Origin: Ceratorhiza oryzae-sativae
Taxonomy: Eukaryota > Basidiomycota > Agaricomycetes > Cantharellales > Ceratobasidiaceae
DNA length: 64,000 nt
NCBI GenBank assembly: GCA_030998015.1
Contig: JARWMV010000017.1
Coordinates: 1 to 64,000 of the forward strand
Direction: 5' to 3'
The notes beneath the pieces are model-generated. The model was not told the DNA's origin and did no database searches. It saw only the letters and a program-made list of their open reading frames with translations. Shown piece by piece: positions 43,887 to 52,910 of this stretch (within the stretch, counting starts at the first letter, position 1; each line of letters starts with the position of its first letter). The position numbers and the translations under genes are program-made.

Positions 43887-46506
43887 AGGATGAATGACAT
43901 CACCAAGCCAGACAGGTTTCCACTTCCAATCCAAATAGAATTGATTGAGAGACTGAAGGACGCAACCATTTATTCAAAAATGGATGTTCAATGGGGGTTC
44001 AACAACATCAGGGTAAAAGAGGGAGACAAATGGAAAACAGCTTTCAGGACAGGAGAAGGCCAGTTTGAATGCTTGGTCATGCCATTCGGAGTAAAAGAAG
44101 GACCAAGAACCTTTACAAGGTTCATGATGGAAAAGTTCTGTGACATAATAGATGATTATGTGGTAATCTACATGGACGATGTACTAGTGTTTTCCAGAAA
44201 CAGGGAAGAACACGTACAACATGTCAGGGAAGTGTTAAGAAGAATGAGGGAAAACCACCTCTTCCTCAAACCACACAAGTGTCAGTTCTTTGTGAAGGAG
44301 GTAAGCTTCATTGGAATTGTCATATCCCCAGAAGGGATATCAATGGAAAAGGAAAAGGTAAAGGCAGTTCTAGAATGGCCAGAACCTAACACAGTAAAAG
44401 AAGTCCAAGCCTTCCTAGGCTTTGTGGGGTTCTATAGAAGGTGGATAGAGAAGTTTAGTACCTTAGCCAAACCCCTCACAGATCTTACTCAAAAAGATGT
44501 CAAATTCCTGTGGGAAAGAAAACAACAGGAAGCATTTGAAGCTATCAAAGAAGCAGTAGCAAGAGAACCAGTCCTAATCCACCCAAACCCAAACAGGCCA
44601 TACATACTGGAAACAGACACCTCAGGAGTGGCCATGGGGGCAGTACTAAGCCAAAAGGGTGATGACAACCAATTGCATCCAATTGCCTTCCTATTGAAGA
44701 GCTTCACCCCACCAGAGAAAAATTATGACACCTACGACAAGGAGTTGCTTGCAATTGTTAGGTCCTTAGAGCACTGGAGGTTATACTAGAAGGGACAGAG
44801 GAACCTATTGTGATATACACTGACCATAGGAACCTCCAGTACTGGCAAAATGCCCAGATGTGGAATAGAAGGCATGCCAGATGGTATCTCACTCTGGCAC
44901 CCTTCAATTTTCAGATTGTGTATAGACCAGGGAAACTCTCACAGAAGCCAGATGCCCTTTCAAGAAGGAGGACCATGGGGATACCCCTATGGAACCACAG
45001 ATCATGATTCCAGAAGAAAGGTTCATAGGTTTCATGGCAGAAGTACAGGGGAATTTCTGGGAAGAGCTTAAAGAAGCTCAGGAAGAAGACAATCTATCAG
45101 ATCCTTAAGGCTGAGCGTGGCAAATAAAGAACAACTACCGCCCTCAGTACAGAAGGAATTTAGACAGTATGAAATGAAGGAGGGCCTATTAAGGTATGAC
45201 AATAGGCTCTACATCCCAGATGACAAGGACTTGAGGTTGAGTCTCCTTGAGGAGTGCCATGATGCCCCTGTGGCAGGTCATCAGGGACAAGCCTGAACAC
45301 TAGAATTACTATCAAGGGATTACTATTGGCCAGGAATGAAGGCCCAAGTAAACCGATATGTGGAATCTTGTGAAATGTGTCAAAGAAGCAAAGGACACAA
45401 ACAAGGCACTCCCCTGAAGTCCTTACCAATCCCATGGAAACCATGGGCAGATGTCACATATGATTTCATTGTCAAATTACCTGTCTCAAAGGGGTACGAC
45501 AGTATCTTGACAGTTGTAGATTGCTTCTCCTGGCAGGCCCATTTTGTACCATGTCTGGAGAGCACCAATGCAGAAGAACTGGCAGAAATATTCATAAGGG
45601 AGGTATGGAGACATCATGGGACCCCAGAAACCACTGTCTCAGACCAAGGGCCAACCTTTAACAGCCAATTCCTAAAAGCCCTATACAAAGGAATTGGGAC
45701 AAAGCCCAGATTCTCCACCGCCTTCCATCCAGAAACAGATGGTCTGTCGGAAAGGACAAATCAATGAGTAGAAGGGTTCTTAAGAACCTTCTGCAATTAT
45801 AGACAAGATGATTGGGTAAAATGGTTACCCATTGCCGAATTCTGCCATAACAACCATGTAAATGCTACAACAGGACAAACCCCATTTGAAACAGTATATG
45901 GAAAAAACCCAAGATGGGTTGTCCAAGAGGGAGAAGAACCATCTGAGGCACCTGCTGCAGACAACATGCATAATCAAATGGAAAAGGTATGGGATGAGGC
46001 AAGAGCCTCAATGGAATTACACCAACAAATGGAAAAGAAAGGGAGGGAATTCAAGGTAGGAGACAAGGTTTGGCTCCTCCTAACAAACCCTCTCCAAGAG
46101 ACCCTCCAAGAAACTGGACAACCAAAAGGGGGGCCTTTGAAATCACAGAAAAGATCTCATCCCATGCATATTGCCTGGACCTACCTAAAACCATACGTGT
46201 ACACAATGTATTCCATGTAAATCTCCTCTTGCCATTCACAGAAGATAAAGACTTCCAAGAAGGCAGGCCAAACCACCACCAATCATAACGGAAAAAGGAG
46301 AGGAGGAATACAAGGTGGACCACATTGCAAATTATGAATGGCGGAATGGCAAGCTGTTTTACCAAATCAGATGGAAGGGCTACGACCCAATAGAAGACAC
46401 AATGGAACGTGCCAGCAAGTTTGCTGACATGAAAGAGGTTCTAAATGACTTGCAAAGGCTTACCAGATGCACCAATGCCAGTCAAGACAAGTCAGCACTC
46501 AGGTGA
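43887..46506 (+). pseudogene. GR1 pol, 3' part: RT, RNase H, integrase, chromodomain
   Basis: RT resumes at MNDITKPDRFPLPIQIE with YMDD in VVIYMDDVLVFSR. Then RNase H (YILETDTSGVAMGAVLSQKG), the HHCC zinc-binding part (VESCEMCQRSK) and integrase with Asp in VTYDFIVKLP, Asp in TVSDQGPTFNSQF and Glu in LSERTNQ. The C-terminal chromodomain reads DHIANYEWRNGKLFYQIRWKGYDP. Stops and frameshifts interrupt it (after HWRLY near 44,790, in GHQGQA near 45,295, after RTNQ at 45,767). The chromodomain places it among chromoviruses. Confidence 0.9.
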
Positions 46507-47026
46507 CTCAAAGGCAGGCCAAAGAGAACCAAACGAGGATCTGGAAAGCTTTAAAAAGAGCCATCCAGGATACCCAAGAAAGGCCAGAGCCTGCTCTACC
46601 ACCTCACTTGCACCAACAATACACCTGCGAAACCCCAAAACATGCCTTTCGTCACTCACCCAGTTGCACATCCCAACCGTTACACACCACTTGCTGAAAA
46701 TCAGGTGGCCCCACTTTGGCTGCCACCCACCACCAGGTGGCCAGCACCCTACCCTGGCAGGGAAAATTGTCCTAAACCAGGGATGTACTGCTCCAGTGTG
46801 GAAGACGCCCAGAGGTACGCCAACACTGTTGCCAGGGGCTAACCTAGTGTACATCCCAAAGAAGTTAAGGGATGAAAGGAACTGGATTGACAATGACAAG
46901 TACCTGGATCCCAGGTTAGGGGTCCTGACATGGCATGGAAGCCAGAAGCCAACAACAAGAAACGCCTTGCTAAGAACACCGATGTATGTTGTTGACAACA
47001 TTGTGGGACCAACAGTCGATGGGTGA
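46445..47026 (+). CDS. Unknown ORF X1 in the 3' part of GR1
   Basis: About 193 codons that begin within the end of pol in another frame. No family recognised. The later part (GANLVYIPKKLRDERNWIDNDKYLDPRLGVLTWHG) looks protein-like; the first part is Pro/His-rich and less convincing. It lies between pol and the Rep-like ORF, in a region absent from standard chromoviruses and deleted from GR2. Confidence 0.35.
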   Translation: MTCKGLPDAPMPVKTSQHSGDSKAGQREPNEDLESFKKSHPGYPRKARACSTTSLAPTIHLRNPKTCLSSLTQLHIPTVTHHLLKIRWPHFGCHPPPGGQHPTLAGKIVLNQGCTAPVWKTPRGTPTLLPGANLVYIPKKLRDERNWIDNDKYLDPRLGVLTWHGSQKPTTRNALLRTPMYVVDNIVGPTVDG

Positions 47027-47567
47027 CCAAGGCAGCAAGACAACAGAGGAGGGCCACAGGCCAAATGGCAGACGGGGGGACTGGGAGGTGGAGCGCCAGG
47101 CAAAGGCATTGCTGGAAGAATGGAAGTTGACACCAGCTGCACTGTATGTGGGACTGCTTGAAGCAACTACCACTGATGAGATGTTTACTGCTATCAGGAC
47201 AAAGCAGGCAAACATGAGCGACTTCCGAAATTGGGTGAAGGTGCACCCAAACAAAAACACCAATTACGACACTGATATGACAAGCCTTACATCAAGCCTA
47301 GAATCACTGGTCGTGGCTGAGGAAGAAGCCAAGCCAGAAATAAAGGAACCCACCCTGGACCCAGCTGCGTGGAGGAAGCCAAACAGGACTGGGACCAGTG
47401 GGAAAACAAGCTTGTCAAGCTCTGGAGGAGGTGCCACTGTTGGAACCAACCCCCATATGACCACTTTGCCTCCCACAATTGTCTCCCAATGTATAAGAGT
47501 TTTATTTTTTTTACACACCAAACTTAATACATTTCCTTTTACTCTCTATTTTTACGTTTGCCCTTGA
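46986..47567 (+). CDS. Unknown ORF X2 in the 3' part of GR1
   Basis: About 193 codons overlapping the end of X1. It has a plausible helical part (WEVERQAKALLEEWKLTPAA, LEATTTDEMFTAIRTKQ) and an acidic, Ser/Thr-rich tail. No family recognised. It ends facing the minus-strand ORF Y (convergent, with about 30 bases of overlap). Confidence 0.4.
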   Translation: MLLTTLWDQQSMGDQGSKTTEEGHRPNGRRGDWEVERQAKALLEEWKLTPAALYVGLLEATTTDEMFTAIRTKQANMSDFRNWVKVHPNKNTNYDTDMTSLTSSLESLVVAEEEAKPEIKEPTLDPAAWRKPNRTGTSGKTSLSSSGGGATVGTNPHMTTLPPTIVSQCIRVLFFLHTKLNTFPFTLYFYVCP

Positions 47568-48164
47568 GGGGCCGGGTATAGGGCTTCTTGCCCCTTTTAT
47601 CCTTCTTATTGGTCTGAACAACTGACTGGGTAGTGGGCTGCAGCCAAGGAGCCTCCCCCCCTGGGAAGTCGGCCATGTAGTTCTGGAAACACCCAGAACC
47701 AGACGCTGCAAAGGGCGAAGCCTCATCAAACAAGGGAGCAGAGCCCTCCTCGAAGAATTGGCAAGAGCGCCTGGTGAGACTGCTCCTCAAAGGACTTGTA
47801 GTCCTGATCAACAAGCGCCCAGACACGCTCAAGGGTGGCCTCATGGGCCCAACCATCAAGGAGGATGTGCTCTTCTACAGAACAAGTTAGCTACATGAGA
47901 ATGATGAAGAACAACACATGTACCTGGCACCCCACAGAAGAACCAATCCCCGACACCTCCATAGAAGTCTTCAAGGGAGGCGTCACACACAGCATCACAG
48001 TAGGTGCAGTACTCCCCCTCAGGGAGAGACCAGCAGGTGCAGTCAAGGGGATTGTGGTTAAGGGAAATAACGCGCATAGTAAAGATGGGATGAGGAAGGA
48101 AAACAACAAAAACCACAAACATTAAAAAATCATGGTGCAACACAATAACTTGCACAAACATCAA
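47539..48164 (-). CDS. Unknown Cys-rich ORF Y, opposite strand to Rep
   Basis: On the minus strand from about 48,077 (MRVISLNHNPLDCTCW), Cys-rich: DCTCW, GEYCTYCDAVCDASLEDFYGG, WFFCGVP. Then a plausible intron (GTACATG..TGTAG, about 47,885-47,930), then EEHILLDGWAHEATLERVWALVDQD. A downstream segment ends in a very basic tail (KKDKRGKKPYTRPLKGKRKNRE). At least one frame break separates the middle and the basic tail. No family recognised. It diverges from the Rep-like ORF across a gap of about 380-460 bases. A metal-binding protein with a nucleic-acid-binding tail is conceivable, but this is inference. Confidence 0.4.
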
Positions 48165-48540
48165 AACAAGGTCTGGTCAGGTGACACCAACAGACACGTG
48201 ACCATCTGCAAGAAAACAAACAACAAAGCACAGGAATCACATGACCTAGCCTAGTCATGTGAATATATGCTATCCCCTAACTACCAGAGGGGTTGGAGAG
48301 GGGGCACCGACTGAAGTGGAGGAGCAGAGGCCCCAAGCGTAGTGAGGAGAAAGGCCAATGCAGGGGAATGCAGGAAGGGCACCCCTCGGAGATGCATCAT
48401 AACCAGCACAAGCCTACATCAGGAAACCACATGACAACAACAACCAGAGAGGGTATATCTAGGGGACACCTTTGGGGGTAAAAGGGGCTATCATCTCATG
48501 CCCTCCCCACAAGACACATCTACTTCTAAAAATACCAACA
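48165..48540. other. Gap between divergent ORF Y and Rep-like ORF in GR1
   Basis: In CRESS-DNA viruses the replication origin lies in the space between divergent genes. Here I looked for a stem-loop with a TAATATTAC-like nonanucleotide and found none. A palindrome-like CATGACCTAGCCTAGTCATG at about 48,239-48,258 and a TATATCTAGGGG near 48,452 are the only features noticed. Confidence 0.4.
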
Positions 48541-49827
48541 ATGCTAAGTGAAGATGGCTTGAACATGGGAACACCCCAGCCAAACGAATCAAGCGCAGGG
48601 CGGAGGTCGCCATTGCCATTGCTGGTGCCCTTGGAATCAAGCCAAGCCCCCTCACCTGCTTCTATGCAGCTTACGCTGATGGATCGCAGGTCCGAAGAGC
48701 CGACCGAAACTGCACGGGTCCCCCGATTCCATGTCCAGACCAGGGTGGTGTTGCTGACCTGGTCGAAGCTATGTGATCAGCCCTCATGTGGGCTTGCCAC
48801 CTGATACAAGGTGTTCTGCCGCCACCAGCCCAATCACTGGGCAACCTTAGCCGTGGTCGAATGGCACAACCCAGAGGAACTGAACTACAACCCAACCCGG
48901 CCCCTGCACGTCCACACCCTCTCCATCAGTCAGGAACGGAAGGGTGGGTGGAACACCCAGAATGCAGGGTTCTGGGACTTCGAGGGGAAACACCCCAACA
49001 TACAGCCCAAAGACCTCAAGGACAGACCAGGAGGCAACCCAGCAAGGGATGCCTTCAACTATCTCTGGAAGGACGTCAGAGCTAATGGCAAGGAGATAGA
49101 GGATTTGATGGTGGGGGACCTGACCTTGGAAAGGTTGGAGGAGATCTTGGTGAAGGGAAAGGGTGGAAAATGGTCAAGGATGGAGGCAGACTTGGAGGAT
49201 GGGATGGAGATTGTTGCCTCAGCAACAAAACAGGAGTACTACCAGGTGTTCAAGCACCTCTGCCCCCTCCAGATGATGACAATGTGGAACTCAGTACAAG
49301 CATATGCCAAGTACACATACAAGGAAGACTGGGATTGCATGCCTGCAATCCCTGTGGAGTTAGAGGTCCTGGAAGACCAGGAGCACATTGACCAAGCAGA
49401 CAGATGGTTTGCTGAGGAGGTTGAGAAGAGGGGAAGAGGGGTGCGCCATTGCATCCTGGTGATAGAAGGAGAAACTGGAACAGGGAAAATGGCATATGCA
49501 CGATCCAAGGGCTGCCACAGCTGGATGTGCAATGTGTGGAATATGGGCAACTTGTTGGAAGATGCTGACATTTGGATCCTGGACGACATGGTCCAGTTGA
49601 ACAGGAAGTACTTGCTCAAGGCCCTGAGCCAGTACAAGGCAGACTTCACAGGCAGGTATGCGCATGTGAAATTGATGAAGGTACAGCCAACAGTTATTCT
49701 GGGAAATAGCTGGTCGGCAATCATGAAATGTTGGTCGGACATAGAGGGGGAAGAAGGGGAATTATGGGTATCAAGAAATGTGGAATGGGTGTATGCAGGA
49801 GGAAAACCATTCTTTGTATTCCCTTAG
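48541..49827 (+). pseudogene. GR1 Rep-like ORF (CRESS-type HUH endonuclease + SF3 helicase), one stop
   Basis: An N-terminal extension starts at 48541 (MLSEDGLNMGTPQPNE), followed by motif I VLLTWSK. An in-frame TGA lies at about 48,803 where GR2 has CGA. After it comes an open frame to 49827 with motif II HVHTLS, GRS-like FWDFEGKHPNI, motif III YLWKDV, Walker A GETGTGKMAYA (Met where GR2 has Thr), Walker B DIWILDDM and motif C TVILGNS. The full protein would be about 430 aa. Both damaging changes are C-to-T at CpG, so the lesion looks like mutational decay of methylated DNA. It is followed by the tRNA-like module and PPT. Confidence 0.85.
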
Positions 49828-49949
49828 AATAATTTACTGTACTGTACAACTTCTGCTATGCCCATCCAAACAATTGGGGCATTCTGAGAAGAAGCAGACA
49901 AATCCTCACCCCTAAATAACCTCCACAACAAAGAAAAGAAAAACAATCT

Positions 49950-50071
49950 CATGTAACAGAGAGGTTAAGGGGTCTAGCCTGACTCAGCCTGACCTCATCG
50001 AACAATGCTGAATCAGCTGAAAGGTTGTTGGTTCAAGTCCAGCACCCTTAACCTCCTTGGTGCATGAGATT
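49950..50071 (+). other. tRNA-like module downstream of the GR1 Rep
   Basis: AATCTCATG pairs with CATGAGATT as outer arms. Inside, GAGGTTAAGGG pairs with CCCTTAACCTC, and a T-arm-like hairpin carries the B-box GGTTCAAGTCC (canonical G to A change at the CpG relative to GR2). The sequence between the arms differs from GR2 while arms and B-box are kept, as expected for a conserved structured or pol III-derived module such as a SINE-like unit. Confidence 0.5.
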
Positions 50072-50122
50072 CCTTTTGCATAAGGAGCTAAACCATGTCT
50101 CGAGGTCCCCCAAGACATGTCC

Positions 50123-50136
50123 AAAGGGGGGGATAA
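50123..50136 (+). promoter_or_regulatory. GR1 polypurine tract
   Basis: AAAGGGGGGGATAA directly precedes the 3' LTR, the usual place for the plus-strand primer of LTR retroelements. The same tract (reverse complement) adjoins the GR2 3' LTR at 37148. Confidence 0.85.
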
Positions 50137-50681
50137 TGTTATGACCTGTCAAACAGACATAACAAAACAACCAAATATTTTTACAGATTTATGGCATTTT
50201 TCCTAAGCAGAACAAGCCATAAACAAGGTCACATGACCTTGGTGCTTATGGTGGTTACCCTGAACTTGCTCTAGCATTTCTCTCCATTGTTACTTGGAGC
50301 AAGGAGCAAGTTGTCACATGATCTTGGTGCTTACAGCATGATCACGTGACCTCAGCGCCTACCCCCTGGACCTTGCACGGCTCTATAAGATTTGGAGCTG
50401 CACAAACTTAAGACAAACAATTACCTAACCCATAGTACTGTACATAACCTACACCTACTGCAGAGTGTGCTTAGATAATACATCCACAGCCACCACAGCC
50501 ACAGGCATATATAAGAGGGATAAAGCAAGACTGGACGCCTCAGCTTGCTTGATCTTGTCAACTGCCATAGACCATAGCAAACACTGTAACTAGAACACTC
50601 AATACATACTGCATAGCACCAAACTGTCAACGCAGCCACTACTTAAGTGCTTCACAAGGGAGCCTCCAGAGGGTCACAACA
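50137..50681 (+). repeat. GR1 3' LTR (family A)
   Basis: 545 bp with a single internal tandem unit, one less than the 5' LTR. It is followed by the CTTGT duplication and the rest of LTR-B copy 2. Confidence 0.92.
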
Positions 50682-51586
50682 CTTGTTGTTGTTTACGTTC
50701 TGTTTGTACCTTCTAGAATATTCTGTTACATGGCACCATTCTTACATTGTACAATAGTTGTCTTGCACCATATGTGTATTTGATATAGCTCATTGTATGA
50801 ATATATAAGGGAGAGTCTGAGAGGCTTAAGCCTCAGAACTCAACCTCCTGTTGTTCATCCTACTACCTGTGTGACTTATAGTCCATAGTTCCTGCCCAGT
50901 CCTCTTAAGGACAAGTGCACATACTTCTATATCCACATCTTATTGCACCCCTACTCCTTGTTGCACATCTTCCCCTTGATGTTGTGACTTAGACCTCTGT
51001 CACTGTTGCCTATAGGTCTCCCATTGTCCCCTTAGATGTTTGGGTCATCCCTTCTGGTTGTAGCTCTGACAATGTTAGTATACACTAATTGTACTCAATA
51101 CTTCTTAGACTAGAGTAAGAAGGCTCAAAGTAGTTGCAATGTGATCAAGTAACACTCAAGGTAGTCTTAATCTTTCACAGTGTAAACTGACTAATTTATA
51201 GGTATAAAGAGCAAGACTACTATGGTCAGGTTCTCTTAGATATCTCAAATGTAGTTCAGCCCTAGTTGCTTGGACTAACTGATACTAATCTTAATACTAG
51301 CCTTAAGCAATAGCTTATAGGATAGATGGTGGGCTGCCTAATGTGTATACTTCCTCAGCTACAGGTACTTAGATTTCCTCTAATAGCTGGTACTTAATGT
51401 CACACTTGATCAGGCAATATTGTATCCTTATATATCTCTGTATATAAGATACAATCAATCAGACAGTATATAACTAATATGGTACTTTATTCCTCAGTAC
51501 TAGTTATATAAGAAATCACACACAGACAAGAGAAAATAGAAAGAGAAAAGAAACCAATAACCAGTCTGGGTTGAGTAAGAGGAGGG

Positions 51587-52165
51587 TGTTATGACCTGCC
51601 TAGCAGACATAACCTAACAACCGAATATTGTACAGATTTATGGCATTTTTCCCGAAGCGGAACAAACCATAAACAGGATCACATGATCTTGGTGCTTACC
51701 CAACGATTAAGCGCCGGTGGTTACCCTGAACTCGCTCCAGCGTTTCTCTCCCATGTTACCTGGAGCGAGGAGCAAGTTGTCATGTGACCTCGGCGCTTAT
51801 CCAGTGATTAAGCGCCGGGTGCTTAAGTCCAAAAAAAGTCACATGACCCTCGGACCTCACGCGGCTCTATAAGATTCGGAGCCATACAAACTTAAGACAA
51901 ACAATTACCTAACCCATGGTACTGTACATAACCTACACCTACTGCGGAGTGTGCTTAGATAATACATCCGCAGCCACCGCACCCACAGGTATATATAAGG
52001 AGGATAAAGCAAGACTGGACGCCTCAGCTTGCTTTATCTTGTCAACCACCATAGACCATAGCAAACACTGTAACTAGAACGCTCAATACATACTGCATAG
52101 CACCAAACCATCAACGCAGCCACTACTTAAGTGCTCCACAAGGGAGCCTCCAGAGGGTCACGACA
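51587..52165 (+). mobile_element. Solo LTR, family A, in LTR-C copy 1
   Basis: 579 bp, TGTTATGACCTGCC to GGGTCACGACA, target duplication GAGGG (51582-51586 and 52166-52170). One internal tandem unit. Moderately CpG-rich. Confidence 0.93.
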
Positions 52166-52910
52166 GAGGGTGGCCTGGAAGGGCCTCAGAGGAGGTCCTT
52201 TTATACCCTGAAGAGGGCATTCCAGAGCCAAATAGATACATGCATGCCAGTGCAATCATCAAAAAAGGGTACTGCTATACTTGGGGTACACCCTAGCCTG
52301 GTATAGGATAAGAGAGTAAAGACAGGGTGTGGATCAAAGGCATTGATGCATCTGAGACCTGCTATTGGCTTGTAGATCATATTATCATAGTATATACATG
52401 TAATGAATGGAGGCTACATCTCAGTGAGTCATAAAGTGAGTCAGAGAAGCTTCTGGATCAATTTGGAAGGTTCTCCTGACTCACTGGAGTCATTAGATCT
52501 TGATTGATGGTCCAGTAAGATTCTAATGATCTTTGGGCCATTCTGGTGCAAGGATCTGGTGGATCATGACAATCTTTGGGCAGCAGATACCACCAAAGAT
52601 TAGCTATCAATAGAGCATAAGGTTGCTCTGATAGCATAAGCAGTTGCCAAGATATGAGCAGTGCAATGTTGTAATCAATATCTCCTGATAAGAGGAAATA
52701 TTGCAACCTCTGTATCTCTCTGAAATCTCATTGTAAAATCTTAATAAAATATGTGTTGGAGAGCAGGAAATTTGTACTATTTAATGGAATGGAAAATAGT
52801 ACAATTCAGAGCACATACAAATTCAAGTATTTCACAAATTAATTACAGAGGCATTGCTTGAGGTTGGCAGAGCAGACTAAAATAATAGAAAATGTTAGTA
52901 ATCCATAACA

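Larger units (their letters stand above)
32624..50681 (+). mobile_element. GR1: complete Ty3/Gypsy-type retroelement carrying a CRESS-Rep ORF
   Basis: Bounded by LTRs 32624-33281 and 50137-50681 with a 5-bp target duplication CTTGT (32619-32623 and 50682-50686). Order in the sense direction: LTR, self-priming site, gag, protease, RT, RNase H, integrase, chromodomain, two unknown plus-strand ORFs with a convergent minus-strand ORF, Rep-like ORF, tRNA-like module, polypurine tract, LTR. It is interrupted by a solo LTR-E (35342-35717) and by GR2 (36368-43886). Without these it is about 10.1 kb, long for a chromovirus; the excess is the 3' part downstream of the chromodomain. All large frames have stops or frameshifts. 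Confidence 0.92.
32487..51071 (+). mobile_element. Solo LTR, family B, copy 2 (split by GR1)
   Basis: Pieces 32487-32623 and 50687-51071 join to about 522 bp. The outer target duplication is ATGTT (32482-32486 and 51072-51076), which is where it entered LTR-C copy 1. The GR1 retroelement interrupts it with its own duplication, CTTGT. Confidence 0.88.
32431..52910 (-). mobile_element. LTR-like element, family C, copy 1 (split by nested insertions)
   Basis: Plus-strand start TGTTACAGGTCAGGG, end AATCCATAACA. The three visible pieces (32431-32486, 51077-51586 and 52171-52910) add to about 1.3 kb, the same as copies 2 and 3. The pieces between are an LTR-B with GR1 inside it, and a solo LTR-A. 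Flanks are GATTT and CACCT, so there is no direct target duplication. Its ends (TG..CA) and a TATAAAAG box suggest an LTR, but no internal region of this family is in the window. Confidence 0.75.

Noticed and set aside
47856..48118. Hydrophobic minus-strand frames as membrane proteins
   Set aside because: They are other-frame readings of ORF Y and its intron, with Phe/Val-rich content from an A/C-rich complement.
48165..48540. Rolling-circle origin with TAATATTAC-type nonanucleotide
   Set aside because: No such nonanucleotide or fitting stem-loop was found here or in the LTR hairpin loops.
49950..50071. Standard tRNA gene
   Set aside because: The B-box and T-arm are present, but the D-arm, anticodon arm and acceptor do not form a cloverleaf of normal size; kept only as a tRNA-like module.
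32431..52910. LTR-C copy as a normal solo LTR
   Set aside because: Ends match other copies, but the direct 5-bp duplication expected of a solo LTR is absent; treated as rearranged.
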